Part shown: one piece after another, positions 36,110-45,755 of the stretch
Position numbering within the stretch: position 1 is the stretch's first letter
Layout of the letters: every line of letters starts with the position of its first letter
DNA from: Ignavibacteria bacterium
GTDB taxonomy: Bacteria > Bacteroidota > Ignavibacteria > Tepidaquicellales > Tepidaquicellaceae
DNA: 64,000 bases
Assembly: GCA_016710985.1 (NCBI GenBank)
Contig: JADJTX010000021.1
Location: 13,369-77,368, forward strand
Direction of reading: 5' to 3'
Position numbers and translations under genes: made by a program
The notes under the pieces: model-generated
The model's database searches: none
What the model saw: only the letters and a program-made list of their open reading frames with translations
What the model was told of the DNA's origin: nothing

Positions 36110-37418
36110 ATGAATGAGAGAAGAGTTGTAGTAACCGGAGCAGGGGTTGTATCGCCATTCGGAGCCGGCAGGGATATTTTCTGGAACAATATCAGAGAGG
36201 GTAATTCAGCCGCTTCATTAATAAAAACATTCGATGCTTCCGAGCTTCCGGTAAAATTCTTTGCGCCGGTTCCGGTAAGTGAAAATGATCTCGACGAACT
36301 GATTGAAGATAAGAAATCACTCAAGACAATGTGTCGTGCAGCAAAGTTAGCAATGATAGCTGCCGACGAGGCAGTGAAGGATTCAGGAATTGATACGTCA
36401 TCTGTTGATCCTTATAAATTCGGAACTTCACTGGGTGCATCAGGCATAGGCTACTGGGATGTGGAATTCACTAAACTTTTTCTCGGATTAATTCTTGGCG
36501 GATCAGAGCAGGAAACAGTAAGAGATCTGAATCAAAGCAAAATATGGAATCATATTCTGAAAAACCTTTCTCCTCTGACTCCGCTGAAAGCGCTTTCAAA
36601 CATAGCTACAGCTCACATTGCCATAAAATATAATGCAAAAAGGAAACTGTCAGACTGTCACAACTGCCTGCACTTCATCCGCTCAGGCAATAGGTGATGC
36701 TTACCGGCAGATCAAATCGGGATATGCAGATGTAATCATTGCAGGAGGAAGTGACTCTTTGGCAAATCCTTACGGGATAGTAGCATTCAGCCTGCTCGGA
36801 GTATTGTCAAAAAACAATGAAGAATATCTGACTGCAATAAGACCTTTTGATAAACGAAGAGACGGCTTTATGATAGGAGAAGGAGCGGCGGTATTTGTGC
36901 TTGAGGAATATGAACACTGCAGAAAGCGGGGCGCAAATATATATTCAGAAATAAAAGGTTTTGCAAGTACTAATGATGCATTCAGATTGACTGATGAACC
37001 GCCTGATGCAGGCGGCAGTGTAAAGGCAATGGAACTCGCCCTTGAATATGCCGGGATTGACAGGAGTTCCGTTGATTACATCAATGCTCATGGTACCGGT
37101 ACAAGGATGAATGATAGGAATGAGACTTTTGCGATCAAAAAAGTTTTCGGTAACAGAGCATATTCAATACCAGTAAGCTCGACAAAATCAATGATCGGTC
37201 ATCTTGTAGCCGGGGCAGGAGCAATTGAATTTGCAGCATGCATAATGGCAATGAAGAATCAGATAATTCCTCCGACTATAAATTATGAAATACCGGATGA
37301 AGACTGTGATCTGGATTATGTTCCGAATGTTTCACGAGACGCAGGTTTAAAGGTAATACAGTCCAACTCATTCGGTTTTGGTGGACAAAACGCCTGTTTA
37401 ATAATTAAAGAAGTTTAA
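36110..37418 (+). CDS. Beta-ketoacyl-ACP synthase (FabF/KAS II type), one frameshift at the active site
   Basis: The ATG at 36110, after AGGAG, starts RRVVVTGAGVVSPFGAG. The frame breaks in an AAAAAGG run near 36643. Removing one A joins it to NCQTVTTACTSSAQAIGDAY, which holds the active-site Cys, and then to the catalytic histidines in INAHGTGTRMND and STKSMIGHLVAGAGA. The SNSFGFGGQNACLI end is typical. The corrected length is about 436 residues. Family knowledge: decarboxylative condensation of malonyl-ACP with an acyl chain. The break falls within a few residues of the catalytic Cys but all motifs are perfect, which argues for a sequence error rather than a pseudogene. Confidence 0.87.
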
Positions 37419-37435
37419 GTTAAAAAAATACAGAA

Positions 37436-37744
37436 ATGGATATTCAATTTTCAAAAGAAGAATTAACCCAAAGACTGATCTCAATAATATCCGGCGCATT
37501 ACGGATAAGTCAGGAAAAAATTTCTCCGGAGTTAAGAATTGTCAGCGATCTTGATGCAGAATCTCTCGACATACTTGACATGCGGTTTACGATCGAACAG
37601 GAATTAGGCCTAAACATTGGTGAGCATGAATTTATTGAAACTATAGGAAAAGGCATGACAGCAGAAGAATTCCTTGACAAATTCACTGTATCAAGTCTGA
37701 TTGATTTTACAGAAGAAAGGTTAAAAACTAAAGCATTAGTTTGA
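37436..37744 (+). CDS. Acyl carrier protein
   Basis: The 102-residue acidic helical protein has the phosphopantetheine attachment site DLDAESLDILDM with Ser43. DAES replaces the usual DSL motif of housekeeping AcpP, and there is an extra C-terminal helix of about 20 residues. Family knowledge: it carries the growing acyl chain as a thioester. It lies 17 bp after the ketosynthase and 2 bp before the reductase, so translation is probably coupled. The divergent attachment site suggests a dedicated carrier for this gene set. Confidence 0.85.
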   Translation: MDIQFSKEELTQRLISIISGALRISQEKISPELRIVSDLDAESLDILDMRFTIEQELGLNIGEHEFIETIGKGMTAEEFLDKFTVSSLIDFTEERLKTKALV

Positions 37745-37746
37745 TC

Positions 37747-38495
37747 ATGAAAGCAGAAAAAAAATACACAGCCCTTGTAACCGGAGGAACTCGCGGTATA
37801 GGCAGAGAAGTTTGCCTGGATCTGGCAAGAAATTTCACACACACGCTGTTCATAAACTATGTACAAAATGATGTTGAGGCTGAACTGACAAAATCAATGG
37901 TTGAAGAATCCGGATGCAAAGTTTTTCTCTTAAAAAGAAACATGGCGTTTCCGGATGAGATAGATAAAATGTTTGACGAAATATATTCCGTTACAAAAAC
38001 TCTCGACATGTTTGTTCATTGTCCCGCAATTAATTCCTTCAAGCCTCTGATAAAAGTAAAACCAAATCAATGGGACATAACAATGAACGTAAATGCAAGA
38101 TCATTCCTGCACTGCGTTCAGAAATGTCTGCCTGTAATGAAGACAGGGCAGATAGTTGCAGTATCCAGTCTGGGCAGCAGGACATATGTGCCGAATTACG
38201 GTTCAATGGGACCAACTAAATCCGCATTGGAATCCATAGTCAGATATCTTGCAGCAGAGTTAGCAGGTTCCGGGATACGTGTGAACGGTGTCACAGCCGG
38301 TTTCGTGCAGACAGATTCACTGACAAAATTCCCGGACTCGGAGAAGATGATTGAAGAATCATTGAAACGCACTCCTGCCAAACGCATCGGAAATGTAAAG
38401 GACATTTCAAATACAGTTCTTTTTTATTAAGTCCTCTTGCAGACTGGATCTATGGTCAGAATATCATAGTAGACGGCGGGATGTCAGTTGCTTAA
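37747..38495 (+). CDS. FabL-type enoyl-ACP reductase (SDR family), one frameshift near the end
   Basis: The ATG at 37747 begins a short-chain dehydrogenase with the NADPH motif TGGTRGIG (residues 12-19). The active site reads SSLGSRTYVPNYGSMGPTK, giving Tyr151-X6-Lys158. The YX6K spacing is that of enoyl-ACP reductases (FabI/FabL), not the YX3K of FabG ketoreductases. The SSLGS context, ALExxxRYLAxEL helix and NGVTAGFVQTDSL loop resemble Bacillus FabL as I remember it. The frame is lost in a TTTTTT run near 38420. With one more T it ends LLSPLADWIYGQNIIVDGG at 38495. Many automated pipelines would call it FabG; I think enoyl reduction is likelier. Confidence 0.78.
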
Positions 38496-38521
38496 ATTTT
38501 TAAAAGGGAAAGGACTTTATC

Positions 38522-40169
38522 ATGATAATCAATTACATAAAACAATGCGGACATAAGAAATTCTTCAGGTCAGTTGTATATGTACTCATCATTACATTTT
38601 CACTGACTGCAAGCGGATGCTATTCAACACATGTTGGCAATGTCCGTCCTGACAGTCTGAAATCAGGTGTGAGCTATACAATGATAAAAGCAATTATGAA
38701 AGACGGCACAATATTGGATTTAAGAGGTAAGGAAGCAACTTATGCAGCTAAGTATCAGGATCAACGTAATGTGATTCTTTTTAAAGCTACTGATACTACA
38801 CTGATTACACCCGGAGTGTTCAATACATCATCTAAAGTTTCTTTTCTCAGAATCAAAGACATACAAACTCTCATAATTGAAAAAGAAGAAATGAATACTG
38901 CAATGACAATAGTTGCAGTTGTTGCTATAGCTGCCGTATTTGCAGTGATAATAGCGTTAATAATCTCCGCCTCTAAAGATTCTGATCCTCCGCCACCAAG
39001 ATCCTCGAGTTCTTCCTGTCCGTTCATTTATTCTTTTAACGGCGAAAATTACATTTTCGACGGCGAACCTTATGGCGGGGCAATTACAGAGGGATTGAAA
39101 AAAACTGATTACTCTAAGACTTGATCATCTGAAATCTGCTGAAGGTAAGTATCAGCTTCTCATGCGAAATGAATCAGATGAAACTCAGTATACTGATGAG
39201 ATGAAGCTCTTAGTAATTGAGCATCCGCTCAATACTGAAGTTGCTCCGGACATCAACGGGAAGATGACAGTATTTAAAAAAGCCTTTCCGTCTGTATCTG
39301 TAACCGATGAAAACGGTAAAGACATTACATTATTTTTTAAAAATAAGGATGATATACAATGGCAGACTGATATGCCTTATGACAGCAGTTCCATTGGAAA
39401 AAATCTGAAACATGAATTGATTTTTAAGTTTCCAAAACCTGAGTATGCAGGGAAAGTTAAATTTCTTCTTAATGCAGGAACAGCACAATGGGGTGAAGAT
39501 ATGATCAGAGTCATGCTTAATATGAGAGGGGATAAAGTTGACAAATGGTATGAGAACATGAACAGCAATGGAGCAGAGTTTATAAAGCTTTATAAATTTA
39601 TGGAAAGAGAAGAGCTATACATACTAAAAGCAAATGTACTTGTAAATGACAAGTGGATTACAAAAAGCATAATTCCTGCCGGCGGTCCTTATATAGATGA
39701 AGACAGAATAGTGGAATTAGATATCAGTGATGTCACAGGTGATACACTGTATATTAAGCTGACACCGCCATACGGTTACTGGAAATTTGATTATGCCGGA
39801 ATGATTTATGAATCAACCAACCCTTCGAATATAACTGAACTTTCTGTAAGCAATGCGAAAGATGAAAATGGTTTTGATATCAAAGATTCACTTAAATGGA
39901 TAGACGGAAAATATTACAGCATGCCTGAGCTTACGAATTTTGCAAAAATAGAATTTGAAGCTCCTGCTATTAGTAACGAAAAGAGTAATGATATGAAACA
40001 AAGTTTATTTCTGAAAACAACAGGATACTATGAACTGCATTTGAAAAAAGACAAACCGGAGCAGACAGAATTAATAGAAAAGATTTACAATACTCCGGGA
40101 ATGATACTTGAAATAACCATGAATGAGTATTTTAAAAAAATAAAATCACTTGGACTTCTGGAAAAATAA
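38522..40169 (+). CDS. Envelope lipoprotein family member 1 (CPFIYSFNG domain), one frameshift
   Basis: The lipobox Cys is at residue 33 (TASGC). An N-terminal module follows (VRPDSLKSGVSY, KAIMKDGTILDL, closing RIKDIQTLIIEK), then a membrane helix (VVAIAAVFAVIIALII), then a large domain starting CPFIYSFNGENYIFDGEPYG. The frame breaks near 39115 (TCTAAGACTT, one extra A) inside KTDYS and resumes with RLDHLKSAEGKYQLLMRNE through WKFDYAGMIYES to KIKSLGLLEK. The corrected length is about 549 residues. I know no named family for the large domain. It is strand-rich, with conserved Trp/Tyr. It starts 26 bp after the reductase gene, in what looks like the same transcript. Confidence 0.7.
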
Positions 40170-40223
40170 TTTATGTGGCATTAATGACTCAAAATTTATT
40201 TAAACATTTGAAAGGAAAACATC

Positions 40224-41876
40224 ATGATATTCAAATATTTTACAAATCAGGGAGATAAGAATTATTTTAAAGCAACAGTGTTCATTCTTATTTTTGCTTT
40301 TTTAAATGCAAGCTGCAATTTTACTTCCAGTGAAAAAGTCGTGATTCGTCCTGATAACTTACCGGGTGATGCAAGTTACACCATCTTGAAAGCAGTCATG
40401 AATGACGGTATTGTAATAGACTTAAAAAACGCCCAAGCAGTCTATGCAAAAAAATATCAGGACAAAAGAGATGTAATTGTATATACAACAGGTGATACCA
40501 CGTGGGTAGGTGCAGGTGTTTATAATTTAACTAATGTAAAGACAGGCTTTCTGGAACTAAAAGATATACAAACCCTCATTATTGAAAAAGATGAAGTGAA
40601 TTCGGGAATGATAGTCGCTGCAATAATCGGCATAGTCGCCGTAATTGCAGTTGTTGCAATAGTTGTTAACGGTAATGATAATAACGGCAATACAGGATAT
40701 CATCCGTCGTCAGGTTCAGGAGGAGAAAAATATTCCTGTCCGTTCATTTATTCTTACAACGGTGAAAAATATATATTCGACGGGGAGCCCTATGGCGGTG
40801 CAATTACAGAGGGATTGAAAAGAACTGATTACTCTGATCTTCAGAATCTGAAGCTTACAGACGGGAAGTATAAACTTCTTATCCGCAACGAAACAGATGA
40901 AACCCAGCATACAGATGAAATGAAGCTCTTAGTCATTGACCATCCCATCAACACAAAAGCAGCTGCTGATAACAACGGAAACATTACAGTTTTTGAAAAA
41001 GCATTTTCGCCGGTATCAGCCAGAGATGAAAACGGAAAAGATCTTTCAGTATTTTTCAAAAGTAAAGATAATGTACAGTGGCAAACAGATATGCCAAATG
41101 ATAAGTCGTCTGATCGTAATACACTCAGACATGAACTCATATTTAAGTATCCCAAACCCAAAGATGCAAAGAGTGTAAAATTTCTTGTTAATGCGGGAAC
41201 ATCAATATGGGGAGAGTTCATGGTCAAGAATATGCTTGATATGAAAGGTAACGGTGTAGACAAATGGTATGAGGGGATCAACAGAAAAGGAGCAGAGCGG
41301 ATCGAGTTTCATAAATTCATGGAAAGAGAAGAGATGTATCTGCTGAAAGTCAATGTTCTGGAAAATGATAAGTGGGTAACAAGAGGATCAATTTCCAACA
41401 GCGGTCCATACAAAGATGAGGACAGGATAATTGAACTGAATACAGAAAACGTAAACGGCGATACCTTATGTATAAAGCTAACTCCTCCTTACGGTTTCTG
41501 GAAATTTGATTATGCGGGCGTGATCTATGAATCAACAATTCCTTCTAAGATCACAGAGCTTCCTGTAAGCAATGCTATTGATGAAAAAGGTTTTGATGTG
41601 AAAGCATTGCTGAGCGGAACAGACGGCAGTTATTACAGCATGCCGGAAATGACAAACTTTGCAAAAATAGAATTTGATGCTCCGGCTCCGGATAAAAGCA
41701 TGAAGCGAAGCTTATTTCTCAAAACCACCGGATACTATAACATACATTTGAAAAAAGACAAACCTGAGCAGGCTGAACTGATGGAAAAGATATTCAGCAC
41801 GCCCGGACTCATACTGGAAATATCCATGGATGAATATTTCAAAAGGATGCAGACGATGGGATTTACGGATAAATGA
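40224..41876 (+). CDS. Envelope lipoprotein family member 2 (intact)
   Basis: The 550-residue protein is the only full-length member without a frameshift and is the reference for the family. The lipobox is at NASC (about residue 31). The N-terminal module (RPDNLPGDASYTILKAVMND) closes with LKDIQTLIIEKDEVNSGM. After the membrane helix comes a Gly/Asn/Ser linker (NDNNGNTGYHPSSGSGGEK), longer than in the others. The large domain runs from SCPFIYSYNGEKYIFDGEP through TDETQHTDEMKLLVIDHP, NAGTSIWGEFMVK, FHKFMEREEMYLLKVNVLE and PPYGFWKFDYAG to FKRMQTMGFTDK. The function is unknown; there are no obvious catalytic residues. A GAAAGGAAAA stretch lies before the ATG. Confidence 0.75.
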   Translation: MIFKYFTNQGDKNYFKATVFILIFAFLNASCNFTSSEKVVIRPDNLPGDASYTILKAVMNDGIVIDLKNAQAVYAKKYQDKRDVIVYTTGDTTWVGAGVYNLTNVKTGFLELKDIQTLIIEKDEVNSGMIVAAIIGIVAVIAVVAIVVNGNDNNGNTGYHPSSGSGGEKYSCPFIYSYNGEKYIFDGEPYGGAITEGLKRTDYSDLQNLKLTDGKYKLLIRNETDETQHTDEMKLLVIDHPINTKAAADNNGNITVFEKAFSPVSARDENGKDLSVFFKSKDNVQWQTDMPNDKSSDRNTLRHELIFKYPKPKDAKSVKFLVNAGTSIWGEFMVKNMLDMKGNGVDKWYEGINRKGAERIEFHKFMEREEMYLLKVNVLENDKWVTRGSISNSGPYKDEDRIIELNTENVNGDTLCIKLTPPYGFWKFDYAGVIYESTIPSKITELPVSNAIDEKGFDVKALLSGTDGSYYSMPEMTNFAKIEFDAPAPDKSMKRSLFLKTTGYYNIHLKKDKPEQAELMEKIFSTPGLILEISMDEYFKRMQTMGFTDK

Positions 41877-41927
41877 TTTATATATAACATTGATGACTTT
41901 AAATTAAACTGTTTGAAGGCAATTATC

Positions 41928-42380
41928 ATGAAGATCAATCATATTACAGAGTGCGGACATAAGATATTTTTAAAATCTATTATCAACATACTGGTTTTTA
42001 TTTTGGCATTAACTACATGCTCCTGCTATTCAATTTATGAAGGGCAGTATCGTCCCGAAACAATAAGAACTGCAGTCAACTATCACGTAATAAAGGCAAT
42101 CATGAAAGACGGCACTATAATAGAACTGAGCAACACGGGAGCAGTCTATGCAAAAAAATATAAAAATAAAAGTGATGTCATTGTATATTACCCGGCCGGG
42201 ACTAACACTTCATCCGGTAAAACACCTGAGTTTATTGAAATAAGAAATATAAAAACTCTAATAATGGGAGTAGAAGAAATAAACACCGGACTGACAATTC
42301 TTGCGTCAATTGGAGCAGCAGGAGTTCTTGTGCTGTTGGTAGGAGGTGCAATATTCGCTTCAGGGTTTTCCGGCTATTGA
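41928..42380 (+). CDS. Envelope lipoprotein family member 3, short form without the large domain
   Basis: The start is ATG 41928, aligned with the paralogues; a TTG lies 15 bp upstream. The lipobox is TTCSC at about residue 29. The N-terminal module (YRPETIRTAVNYHVIKAIMK, DGTIIELSN, closing IRNIKTLIMGVEEINTGLTI) is followed by a membrane helix (LVLLVGGAIFASGF), and the protein ends there at about 150 residues. The stop is clean and no relic of the large domain follows, so this is a real short form, like the gene at 9419. The short form shows that the N-terminal module plus helix is a unit on its own. Confidence 0.7.
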   Translation: MKINHITECGHKIFLKSIINILVFILALTTCSCYSIYEGQYRPETIRTAVNYHVIKAIMKDGTIIELSNTGAVYAKKYKNKSDVIVYYPAGTNTSSGKTPEFIEIRNIKTLIMGVEEINTGLTILASIGAAGVLVLLVGGAIFASGFSGY

Positions 42381-42413
42381 GAAGTGATAATTTAAACGGA
42401 AAGGAAAATTATT

Positions 42414-44011
42414 ATGATATTCAATTTAATCAGTCAGTGCGGGAATAAGAAATTTTTCAAATTCATAATAAATATACTGATCTTTACTTTTACATTCACA
42501 ACGTGCTCTTGCTATTCAACCTATCAAAGCACAGTCCGGCCGAAGAGCATTGAAGATGATCTGAACATTCAAATTGTAAAAGCAATCATGAACAGCGGGC
42601 TTGTAGTAAATTTAAAGGACAAGAATGCGGCATACATAAGCAGTTACAAGGACAGAGGTGATGTCATAACTTATACAGAAATCATCCCGGATAAAAGCAG
42701 TGAATACAATTTACCGGTTTCCAAGTCCGCATTCATTCCGGTAAAAGACATAAAAGCTCTCATAATCGAGAAGGATGAAATAAATCCCGGATTGACAGTA
42801 CTTGCAACACTCGGGATAATCGCCGGACTTGCTGTTTTAATAGGCGCTATAGTAGCCGCCACTAAGGAATCCTGTCCGTTTGTTTATTCCTTTGACGGAA
42901 AAAAATTTACTTTCGACGCTGAGCCTTACGGCGGAGCCATAGCAGAAGGTCTTCAAAAAACCGATTATTCAAGACTTGAACATCTTAAGCCGGTTGACGG
43001 AAAGTATAAGCTTTACATGCGAAATGAAGCTGATGAAACCCAGCACACAGATGAAATGAAGCTATTGCTTGTTGAACATCCGATGAACACGGAAGTTGCT
43101 CCCGACATCTCAGGCAATATGACTGTAATTGAAAAAGCTCTGGCCCCTATTCTGTAACCGATGAAAACGGAAAGGATATAACTTCATTTTTTAAAAACAG
43201 AGATCAGGTGCAATGGCAAACTAATATGTCTGCTGATCCGGTGGCTGATTCAAAAAATCCAAGACACGAGCTTTTGCTCAAATTTCCAAAACCAAAGAAT
43301 GCCGGGGAAGTAAAATTGCTGGTCAATGCGGGAACTGCACAATGGGGCGGATATATGATAAAGGCAATGCTGAACATGAGAGGTGACAAAGTTGATCAGT
43401 GGTATGAAGATATAAACAATAAAGGACCGGAGTATTTTAAGTTATATAAATTCATGGAAAGAGAAGAGCTCTATTTCCTTAAAGTAAATTCACTTGAAAA
43501 TAATAAATGGGTCACGCGGGGAATGATCTCAGCCGGCGGACCTTTCATTGATGAAGACAGGATCATTGAAATAAATGCCGGGAACGTTACCGGTGATACA
43601 CTTTTTATAAAGTTAAATCCTCCTTTAGGATACTGGAAATTTGATTATTGCGGATTGATCTATGAGTCAGCTGCCTCTGCTAAAGTCACAGAAGCGACGA
43701 TGATCTTCGCTAAGAATGAAAAAGGTGCTGATCTTATGACAGCTCTATCGGCAGCTGACGGTTATTACTACGATATGCCTGACTCAACAAGCACAGCAAA
43801 TCTGGAATTCGAAAAGACTGGTTATGCTGAAAATATGAGCATGAGTTTATATCTGAAAACAACCGGATACTATGACATTCATTTGAAGAAAGACAAACCT
43901 GAGGAAACGGAGCTGATCGAAAATATATACAGCACACCCGGATTGATCGTTGAAATATCTTTGAATGAGTATGTCAAAAAAATTAAATCGCTTGGAGCTT
44001 TAAATAAATAA
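42414..44011 (+). CDS. Envelope lipoprotein family member 4, one frameshift
   Basis: The N-terminus MIFNLISQCGNKKFFK is shared with member 1. The lipobox is TTCSC. The N-terminal module closes with VKDIKALIIEKDEINPGLTV. The large domain starts CPFVYSFDGKKFTFDAEPYG. The frame stops after EKALAPIL near 43155; in the next frame YSVTDENGKDITSFFKNRDQ continues without loss, so one C is missing from a CCCC run. It ends KKIKSLGALNK at 44011. The corrected length is about 532 residues. It lies 33 bp after member 3 and 40 bp before the first beta-barrel gene. Confidence 0.72.
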
Positions 44012-44051
44012 ATACTTAATATGTTTATGCTCAAACCGAAAGGACAGAAAG

Positions 44052-44933
44052 ATGAACAAGATAATATTTCTAATTACAGTCATTATTTTCTCAGCCGGGA
44101 TTCCGGGAACAGAAGCATTTGCACAGAAAGAATCTGAAAATTTATATGATACACTCATCACAGGCGGATATTACTCAGTGCAGCTTACAAACGGAAAGCA
44201 AATAACGGGAGAACTTACAGTTAAAGGAGATTCAAATATCATTATACAAACTCAAAGCGATATCATTAGTTTGAGTAAGAGCAGTATCATATCCATAATG
44301 ATAGCTAAATCTGACTTTGAGGAAAGCGAAATTGAAGAACTCATTTATAATGAAAGAAAGTTCAGACTTCTCAGTTCGTTTCAGGCAGGCATAGATCTTC
44401 CCACAGGTGATTTCGGAAATACTTACAAAAATGGATTTGGCATTCAGACTTCGGTTTATCATTTGTTTGACATGACGACAGGTTTTGGCGCAGAACTCCA
44501 GTGGAATAATTTTCCGGGAAGCTCTTATACCAATAATACCGGATATTCCACAGTTACAAATACGTGGGGAAGTTACAATCTGATCATGCTTAAAATGAAT
44601 TTCATTGCGGGAAGTCTGGATCCCAAAAACAAAATGGTTGTTTACGGACTCTTTGGAATTGGTTTTCAGTATTACAATGAAGGTGACAGAATGTATAAAG
44701 AAATATATCAGAACTATTCCAGTGAGCATGAATATCCGCAGGAAGCCGGAGTAGCTTTTTTATACGGAGCGGGCTTAGGAGGTTTTTATAAAATTTCAAA
44801 AAAAATCGGTATCAACTGTGAGATACAGTATAATAAAATTCCTGCTCCGGAATATGACTATTATTCTACCGGCGAGAATGAGTTTAACGGATATTTTTCC
44901 ATTAAGGCTGGATTAATGTACACAAAGTTTTGA
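44052..44933 (+). CDS. Outer-membrane beta-barrel protein with N-terminal Sm-like strand region
   Basis: The 293-residue protein has a signal peptide ending EAFAQK. Residues about 35-90 (GGYYSVQLTNGKQITGEL, then DIISLSKSSIISIMI) resemble the N-terminal module of the four preceding lipoproteins. The rest alternates hydrophobic and polar residues as in an eight-to-ten-strand barrel (FRLLSSFQAGIDLPTGDF, GAGLGGFYKISKKIGINCEI), and it ends in the aromatic YTKF signature of outer-membrane proteins. Barrel function is unknown; it may be a partner of the lipoproteins. The gene is intact and its ATG follows a GAAAGGA stretch. Confidence 0.7.
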   Translation: MNKIIFLITVIIFSAGIPGTEAFAQKESENLYDTLITGGYYSVQLTNGKQITGELTVKGDSNIIIQTQSDIISLSKSSIISIMIAKSDFEESEIEELIYNERKFRLLSSFQAGIDLPTGDFGNTYKNGFGIQTSVYHLFDMTTGFGAELQWNNFPGSSYTNNTGYSTVTNTWGSYNLIMLKMNFIAGSLDPKNKMVVYGLFGIGFQYYNEGDRMYKEIYQNYSSEHEYPQEAGVAFLYGAGLGGFYKISKKIGINCEIQYNKIPAPEYDYYSTGENEFNGYFSIKAGLMYTKF

Positions 44934-44998
44934 AAGTTGAAAGTTAAAAGTTGAAAGTTAAAAGTTTGACAAGTAAAGGACAAGTAAAGGACACGAAG

Positions 44999-45697
44999 AT
45001 GAACAGGATAATTTTTCTATTTACATTATTTACACTACTGCTTATAAATCCCTGCAGGGATATTTATGCGCAGATGGAGGCACAGGAAACAGGAAAGACA
45101 GTCGCTGATGATCCCGAAGATATAGTTTCAATTTACGGTGACGACAGAAAATTCAATTTTCTTGCTTCAATGCTTGGCGGCATAAGCATACCTGTCGGTG
45201 ATGGCGCAGAATATTATCAGCCGGGATTTAACATCCAGATTTCCGCCTACTATTTATTTAACAGAACGATCGGGATAGGTACAGATTTTCAATTCAATAA
45301 TATTCCGGGATCCGAGACATATTATTTTTATCCATATAATTATAACTGGTATTCCTCTGTACAGGGCAGCGGTTTCAAATTCTATACGCTTAAGGTTAAT
45401 ACGGTCATTGGAAATTTTCATCCCGAAAACAAAACTGTCTTTTACGTACTTTTCGGAGTTGGACTTCAGCACAGAACATCGTCATCAAATGAGGTGGAAT
45501 TTTCATACGGAGCCGGCGGTGGATTCTTTTATAAGATTGCAGAAGAGATCGGTATCAATGGTGAGATTCAGTATAACAAATTCTCTGACCTGTCAGCAAC
45601 TATAATTTCTATCTTGTCGAATAGCTTAAACAAATATTCCGGCAGCGGTGATGGAATTATCTCTTTGAAGCTGGGGATTATCTATACTAAATTTTGA
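44999..45697 (+). CDS. Outer-membrane beta-barrel protein, paralogue of 44052
   Basis: The ATG at 44999 gives a signal peptide ending RDIYAQM; an upstream in-frame start would lie in AAGTTGA word repeats. The 232-residue protein lacks the Sm-like region but keeps the barrel: FNFLASMLGGISIPVGDGAE, YYLFNRTIGIGTDFQFNNIPG, FYVLFGVGLQ, EIGINGEIQYNKF, ending LGIIYTKF. The two barrels share the FNNIPG/WNNFPG turn and the ending, so they are paralogues. The gap before it holds AAAGTTGAAAGTT words. It is probably the last gene of the set that starts at 35624. Confidence 0.7.
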   Translation: MNRIIFLFTLFTLLLINPCRDIYAQMEAQETGKTVADDPEDIVSIYGDDRKFNFLASMLGGISIPVGDGAEYYQPGFNIQISAYYLFNRTIGIGTDFQFNNIPGSETYYFYPYNYNWYSSVQGSGFKFYTLKVNTVIGNFHPENKTVFYVLFGVGLQHRTSSSNEVEFSYGAGGGFFYKIAEEIGINGEIQYNKFSDLSATIISILSNSLNKYSGSGDGIISLKLGIIYTKF

Positions 45698-45755
45698 TAA
45701 TTGATAATGTCTGTTTTGGATTCAAAGTTCAAAATTAATTTAAGGAGCTTTTCAT

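Noticed and set aside
36110..37418. Ketosynthase as a pseudogene
   Set aside because: All catalytic motifs are intact on both sides, and removal of one A from a run restores the frame.
37747..38495. FabG ketoreductase assignment
   Set aside because: The Tyr-X6-Lys spacing and SSLGS context fit FabL-type enoyl reductases better.
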